NCBI RefSeq assembly: GCF_001570965.1
Contig: NZ_BCSR01000004.1
Location: forward strand, 1 to 64,000
DNA length: 64,000 nt
Origin: Janibacter corallicola NBRC 107790
GTDB taxonomy: Bacteria; Actinomycetota; Actinomycetes; Actinomycetales; Dermatophilaceae
Reading direction: 5' to 3'
The notes below the pieces were generated by a model that saw nothing but the letters and a program-made list of their open reading frames with translations, had not been told where the DNA came from and made no database searches. A program made the position numbers and the translations under genes. Positions 61,742 through 64,000 of the stretch are shown one piece after another (the stretch's first letter is position 1; each line of letters begins with the position of its first letter).

Positions 61742-63001
61742 CTACAGCTCCGGCACGTCCTCGAGCTCCCGACCGTCACCCGGGTCGGGGCTCGGCAGCA
61801 CGTCCTCGCCCTCGGCCAGGAAGACCTCGTGCCCGTCCTCCCGCAGGCGTCGCGTGGCCTCGAGCAGCATCCGGCGCGCGATCCCGGAGATGGAGTGCAC
61901 CCCGGTCATGTCCAGGGCCAGGCGGCGTTCGTGCGGCGGGTGCTCGGTGAGCCGGGTGACCACGCGCTCGGCGCCGGTGAAGCCGATCGTCCCGGCGAGG
62001 TGGTAGATCCGCACCGCCTCCTCCCCCTCGCCGAGGACGGTCGTGGAGTGGATGACCGAGCGGGCCGGCGGGGCCACCCGCATCAGGTGCAGACCGAGGT
62101 CCTTGGAGAGCCGCTCGAAGGCAGCGACCCCGCGCACGCTGTTGCCGTGCCGGTCCAGCCGCGGCGAGAAGGTCGAGATCCCGACCTGCCCGGGCAGCGC
62201 GCCGATGATCCCGCCCCCGACGCCGCTCTTGGCCGGGATGCCGACCGAGGAGACCCAGTCGCCGGCGGAGTCGTACATGCCGCAGGTGAGCATGACCGAG
62301 AGCAGGTGCCGGACCTGGTCCCCGTCGAAGACCCGCTTGCCCGTCACCGGCTGCACGCCCGCGTTGGCCAGCGTCGCCGCCATGACCGCGAGGTCGCGGG
62401 CGGTGACGAGCACCGAACACTGCCGCGAGTAGGCGTCGACGACGTCCTCGGCGGAGTCGGTGATGATGCCGTGGCTGCGCAGCATGTGGGCGATGGCCAG
62501 GTTGCGATCGCTCGCGGCCATCTCGGAGTGCCAGACCTGCTCGTCGACCGAGAGCTCGCGCCCGGCCAAGTCGGAGAGCAGCTGGATGATCTGCTCGACG
62601 CGCCCCTGCGGGCTGGTCGTGTCATCGCCGACGAGGGTGTGGGCGGTGATCGCCCCGGCATTGATCATCGGGTTCAGCGGCCGTCCGGAGCCCTCCTCGA
62701 GGGAGATCTCGTCGAAAGGCTCGCCGGAGGGCTCGACGTCGATCTTCTCCAGCACGTGGGAGAGGCCGCGCTCCCGCACCGCCAGCCCGTAGGCGAAGGC
62801 CTTCGAGATGGACTGGATCGTGAACTCCCGCTCCGCGTCACCGACGGCGTAGACCTCGCCGTCCACGGTGGCCACCGCCAGGCCGAAGCGGTCCGGGTCG
62901 ACCTTGGCCAGCTCGGGGATGTACGAGGCCGGCTCGCCCCGCAGGTTCGGTGCGCAGGCGGTCACGACCTCGTCGAGGTAGTCGGGGACCGGGTTCTCCA
63001 T
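61742..63001 (-). CDS. glsA: Glutaminase with C-terminal STAS domain
   Basis: Hydrolyses glutamine to glutamate and ammonia. Residues about 20-310 are the beta-lactamase-fold glutaminase: FTIQSISKAFAYGLAV holds the catalytic S-x-x-K, PLNPMINAGAI, and AKSGVGGGIIGALPGQVGISTFSP. Residues about 330-410 form a STAS domain (IYHLAGTIGFTGAERVVTRL...LALDMTGVHSISGIARRMLL), a nucleotide/regulatory module seen in some actinobacterial glutaminases. The acidic tail (EGEDVLPSPDPGDGRELEDVPEL) looks disordered. Confidence 0.92.
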   Translation of the reverse strand: MENPVPDYLDEVVTACAPNLRGEPASYIPELAKVDPDRFGLAVATVDGEVYAVGDAEREFTIQSISKAFAYGLAVRERGLSHVLEKIDVEPSGEPFDEISLEEGSGRPLNPMINAGAITAHTLVGDDTTSPQGRVEQIIQLLSDLAGRELSVDEQVWHSEMAASDRNLAIAHMLRSHGIITDSAEDVVDAYSRQCSVLVTARDLAVMAATLANAGVQPVTGKRVFDGDQVRHLLSVMLTCGMYDSAGDWVSSVGIPAKSGVGGGIIGALPGQVGISTFSPRLDRHGNSVRGVAAFERLSKDLGLHLMRVAPPARSVIHSTTVLGEGEEAVRIYHLAGTIGFTGAERVVTRLTEHPPHERRLALDMTGVHSISGIARRMLLEATRRLREDGHEVFLAEGEDVLPSPDPGDGRELEDVPEL

Positions 63002-63055
63002 GGCTGCGATCCTCGCATGCCGCCTCGCCGGCCGATCAGGACGAAGGGGGGACGC

Positions 63056-63895
63056 TCAGGCGAGCGGCATGCACACCTCGGTCACCAGGTCCTCCGGCGC
63101 GATCGTTGTCGGGTCGGAGAGGTACCGGTTGGAGCCGAGCACCTCGATCGGGTCATCGCGGCCGTTGCGGGGTGCCGGCGTGAGCCTCTTGTCTCGCACG
63201 AACTCGTCGATACGGGCGTGCGCCTCGGTGATCAGGCTGTAGGGCCCTTCGACCCGGGCCATGACGACCCGCTGCTCGGGGACCTCGTGGACCTCGACGG
63301 GCTCGGTCGCGGAGGTGCCGGTCGGCACCGGCACCCACACCGAGATGTCCGGGTCGGACTCGCGGTAGTCGGGGTCGTGCTCGAGCGCGCCGCCCGGGCC
63401 GATCGGGGCGATCCCCTGCTGACCGAGCAAGGGCATCAGTTGGCCCCACAGCACCCCTTCCTGGTCGTAGGCGGGGATCACTCCGCGGAGCGCGACGATG
63501 GTACGTGCGGGGACGACCTCGGCGGTGACGGTGATGGGCATGGCGGATCCTTCCTGATCCAGGAGCTGGTCGATGAGGGCCAGTCGCTCCCGGGCGGCAC
63601 GCAGCTCATTCCCGAGGGACTCCCGTTGCAGGACCAGGGCCTGCCGGTAGCTCTCGGTGCCGCGCGCGGAGAGGAGGACCGATATGGCCGAGACGGTGAA
63701 GCCGACGTCGCGCAGCCGTCGCACGTGCGCGGCCTCGGCGAGCTGCTCCTCGGCGTAGCGGCGGTAGCCACTCGTCGGGTCGACCTCGGCGGGCACGAGG
63801 ACGCCGTGCTCGCCGTAGTGGCGCAGCATCCGCACGCTGAGGCGACTCCTGGAGGAGAACTCCCCGATCGACATGAGCCTGACGGTCCCGGTCAT
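63056..63895 (-). CDS. MerR-family regulator with GyrI-like effector domain
   Basis: A 279-residue protein: winged-helix MerR domain at about 8-75 (SIGEFSSRSRLSVRMLRHYGEHGVLVPAEVDPTSGYRRYAEEQL), a dimerisation helix to about 115, then a GyrI-like domain (AEVVPARTIVALRGVIPAY...EVHEVPEQRVVMARVEGPYSLI), which typically binds small drug-like molecules. This layout is that of BmrR/TipA-type multidrug sensors. ATG 63895 fits a leaderless transcript from the promoter just upstream; ATG 63874 is also possible. Target genes are not obvious, so it may regulate itself or a gene outside the window. Confidence 0.9.
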   Translation of the reverse strand: MTGTVRLMSIGEFSSRSRLSVRMLRHYGEHGVLVPAEVDPTSGYRRYAEEQLAEAAHVRRLRDVGFTVSAISVLLSARGTESYRQALVLQRESLGNELRAARERLALIDQLLDQEGSAMPITVTAEVVPARTIVALRGVIPAYDQEGVLWGQLMPLLGQQGIAPIGPGGALEHDPDYRESDPDISVWVPVPTGTSATEPVEVHEVPEQRVVMARVEGPYSLITEAHARIDEFVRDKRLTPAPRNGRDDPIEVLGSNRYLSDPTTIAPEDLVTEVCMPLA

Positions 63896-63902
63896 GGGGA
63901 CC

Positions 63903-63933
63903 ACCCTGTCGCCTCACACCGTGTGAGGGTCAA
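63903..63933 (-). promoter_or_regulatory. MerR-type promoter with 19-bp spacer and dyad operator
   Basis: On the minus strand, -35 TTGACC (63933-63928) is followed by a 19-bp spacer and -10 CAGGGT (63908-63903). The spacer contains CCTCACACCGTGTGAGG (63912-63928, plus strand), a perfect 8+1+8 dyad. Long 19-bp spacing with a dyad inside is the hallmark of promoters activated by MerR proteins twisting the DNA, so the MerR gene is probably autoactivated. Confidence 0.85.
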
Positions 63934-63936
63934 TAC

Positions 63937-63965
63937 GGGCCCTTCGTCTCGCCGAAGGGGGGCCC
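63937..63965 (-). terminator. Hairpin upstream of the MerR promoter
   Basis: GGGCCCTTCG (63937-63946) can pair with CGAAGGGGGGCCC (63953-63965), leaving three extra Gs bulged. It lies just beyond a possible stop codon at 63972 and would end a minus-strand gene that enters from the right. Confidence 0.6.
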
Positions 63966-63971
63966 ACCGGA

Positions 63972-64000
63972 TCAGGCGTGCGCCGCCTCCACGAAGAGGG
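63972..64000 (-). CDS. 3' end of a gene entering from the right (partial)
   Basis: TGA on the minus strand at 63974-63972 closes a frame reading LFVEAAHA up to the window edge. The hairpin right after it supports a real gene end, but only about nine codons are visible, so nothing can be said on function. Confidence 0.35.

Larger units (their letters stand above)
1..64000. repeat. Dispersed motif CGAAGGGGGC
   Basis: By eye I count about 48 copies of GAAGGGGG: about 25 on the plus strand (for example near 189, 6993, 9549, 14209, 15150, 18553, 18974, 20903, 26228, 29420, 30923, 34073, 35257, 41357, 51838, 54038, 54088, 55784, 61156, 63042, 63952) and about 23 on the minus strand (for example near 4963, 8822, 9926, 12775, 19602, 19889, 24902, 26500, 29310, 34171, 36166, 37897, 40475, 45777, 49638, 50993, 52189, 52541, 55560). 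Nearly all are preceded by C and most are followed by C or T. Three inverted pairs make terminators (9819, 13077, 47070). Confidence 0.75.

Noticed and set aside
1-64000. CGAAGGGGG as a FtsK-orienting (KOPS) or Chi polarity signal
   Set aside because: Plus and minus copies are about equal (25 to 23) and interspersed, with no polarity in this window.
1-64000. CRISPR arrays, rRNA genes, insertion sequences or prophage
   Set aside because: No regularly spaced repeats, no rRNA sequence, and no transposase, integrase or phage structural gene was found.

Overview
The window is high-GC, densely packed DNA with many 1-4 bp ATGA/GTGA gene overlaps and frequent GTG starts. The gene content (SAM-IV riboswitch, RecBCD, DUF222/HNH protein with a mycobacterial-type SOS box, mycoredoxin, 10-methyl fatty acid genes) points to an actinobacterium. 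A Micrococcales/Intrasporangiaceae-like organism is my best guess, but no rRNA is present to test it. It looks like ordinary chromosome: no rRNA, CRISPR array, prophage or insertion-sequence transposase was seen.

Positions 1-13.1 kb form a selenocysteine-dependent formate oxidation island. A formate dehydrogenase alpha gene carries an in-frame TGA (496-498) followed by a SECIS-like hairpin. It is followed by the iron-sulfur subunit, an NrfD-type membrane subunit and an OFA-type MFS transporter. After a CapA-like lipoprotein come all parts needed to decode that TGA: selD, an unannotated-looking tRNA-Sec with anticodon UCA, selA and selB.

13.1-18.7 kb holds an OsmC gene preceded by a SAM-IV riboswitch, a YczE membrane protein, an unusual HExxH membrane protein, PPK2, a YbaK deacylase and small stress or regulatory genes. 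18.8-27.0 kb is a catabolic cluster: semialdehyde dehydrogenase, class-III aminotransferase, DUF3830 protein, amidase, D-2-hydroxyacid dehydrogenase, two maleate-isomerase-like proteins and a GntR regulator. It is tied together by identical ATTGTCAACAAT palindromes in both divergent promoter regions. 27.0-33.5 kb has an amino-acid dehydrogenase, a LysR and a MarR regulator (the latter with a clear operator), two DUF998-like membrane proteins, a lipase and a DUF3105-DUF305 pair.

33.6-43.2 kb contains a threonine-dehydratase-like enzyme and a complete recC-recB-recD operon. 43.2-49.2 kb has an ASCH protein, an SOS-controlled DUF222/HNH protein, a DrrAB-type exporter, a secreted metzincin protease bordered by duplicated sequence, and a luciferase-like oxidoreductase. 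49.3-55.2 kb has a GntP permease, a SprT-like protein, mycoredoxin, a P-loop protein, and a tmsB-tmsA pair for 10-methyl fatty acids. 55.2-60.9 kb has an ABC-class ATPase, an IclR regulator and the homogentisate pathway (hmgA, a middle gene, fahA). The end holds a hydrolase, a glutaminase-STAS fusion and a MerR regulator with a textbook promoter/operator.

Two window-wide signals are not explained by genes. The first is a dispersed motif CGAAGGGGGC (about 48 GAAGGGGG hits by hand count, both strands equally, in all reading frames, and as inverted pairs forming terminators). The second is a 125-bp terminal-inverted-repeat element present twice (16579-16703 and 52380-52504, about 80% identical).
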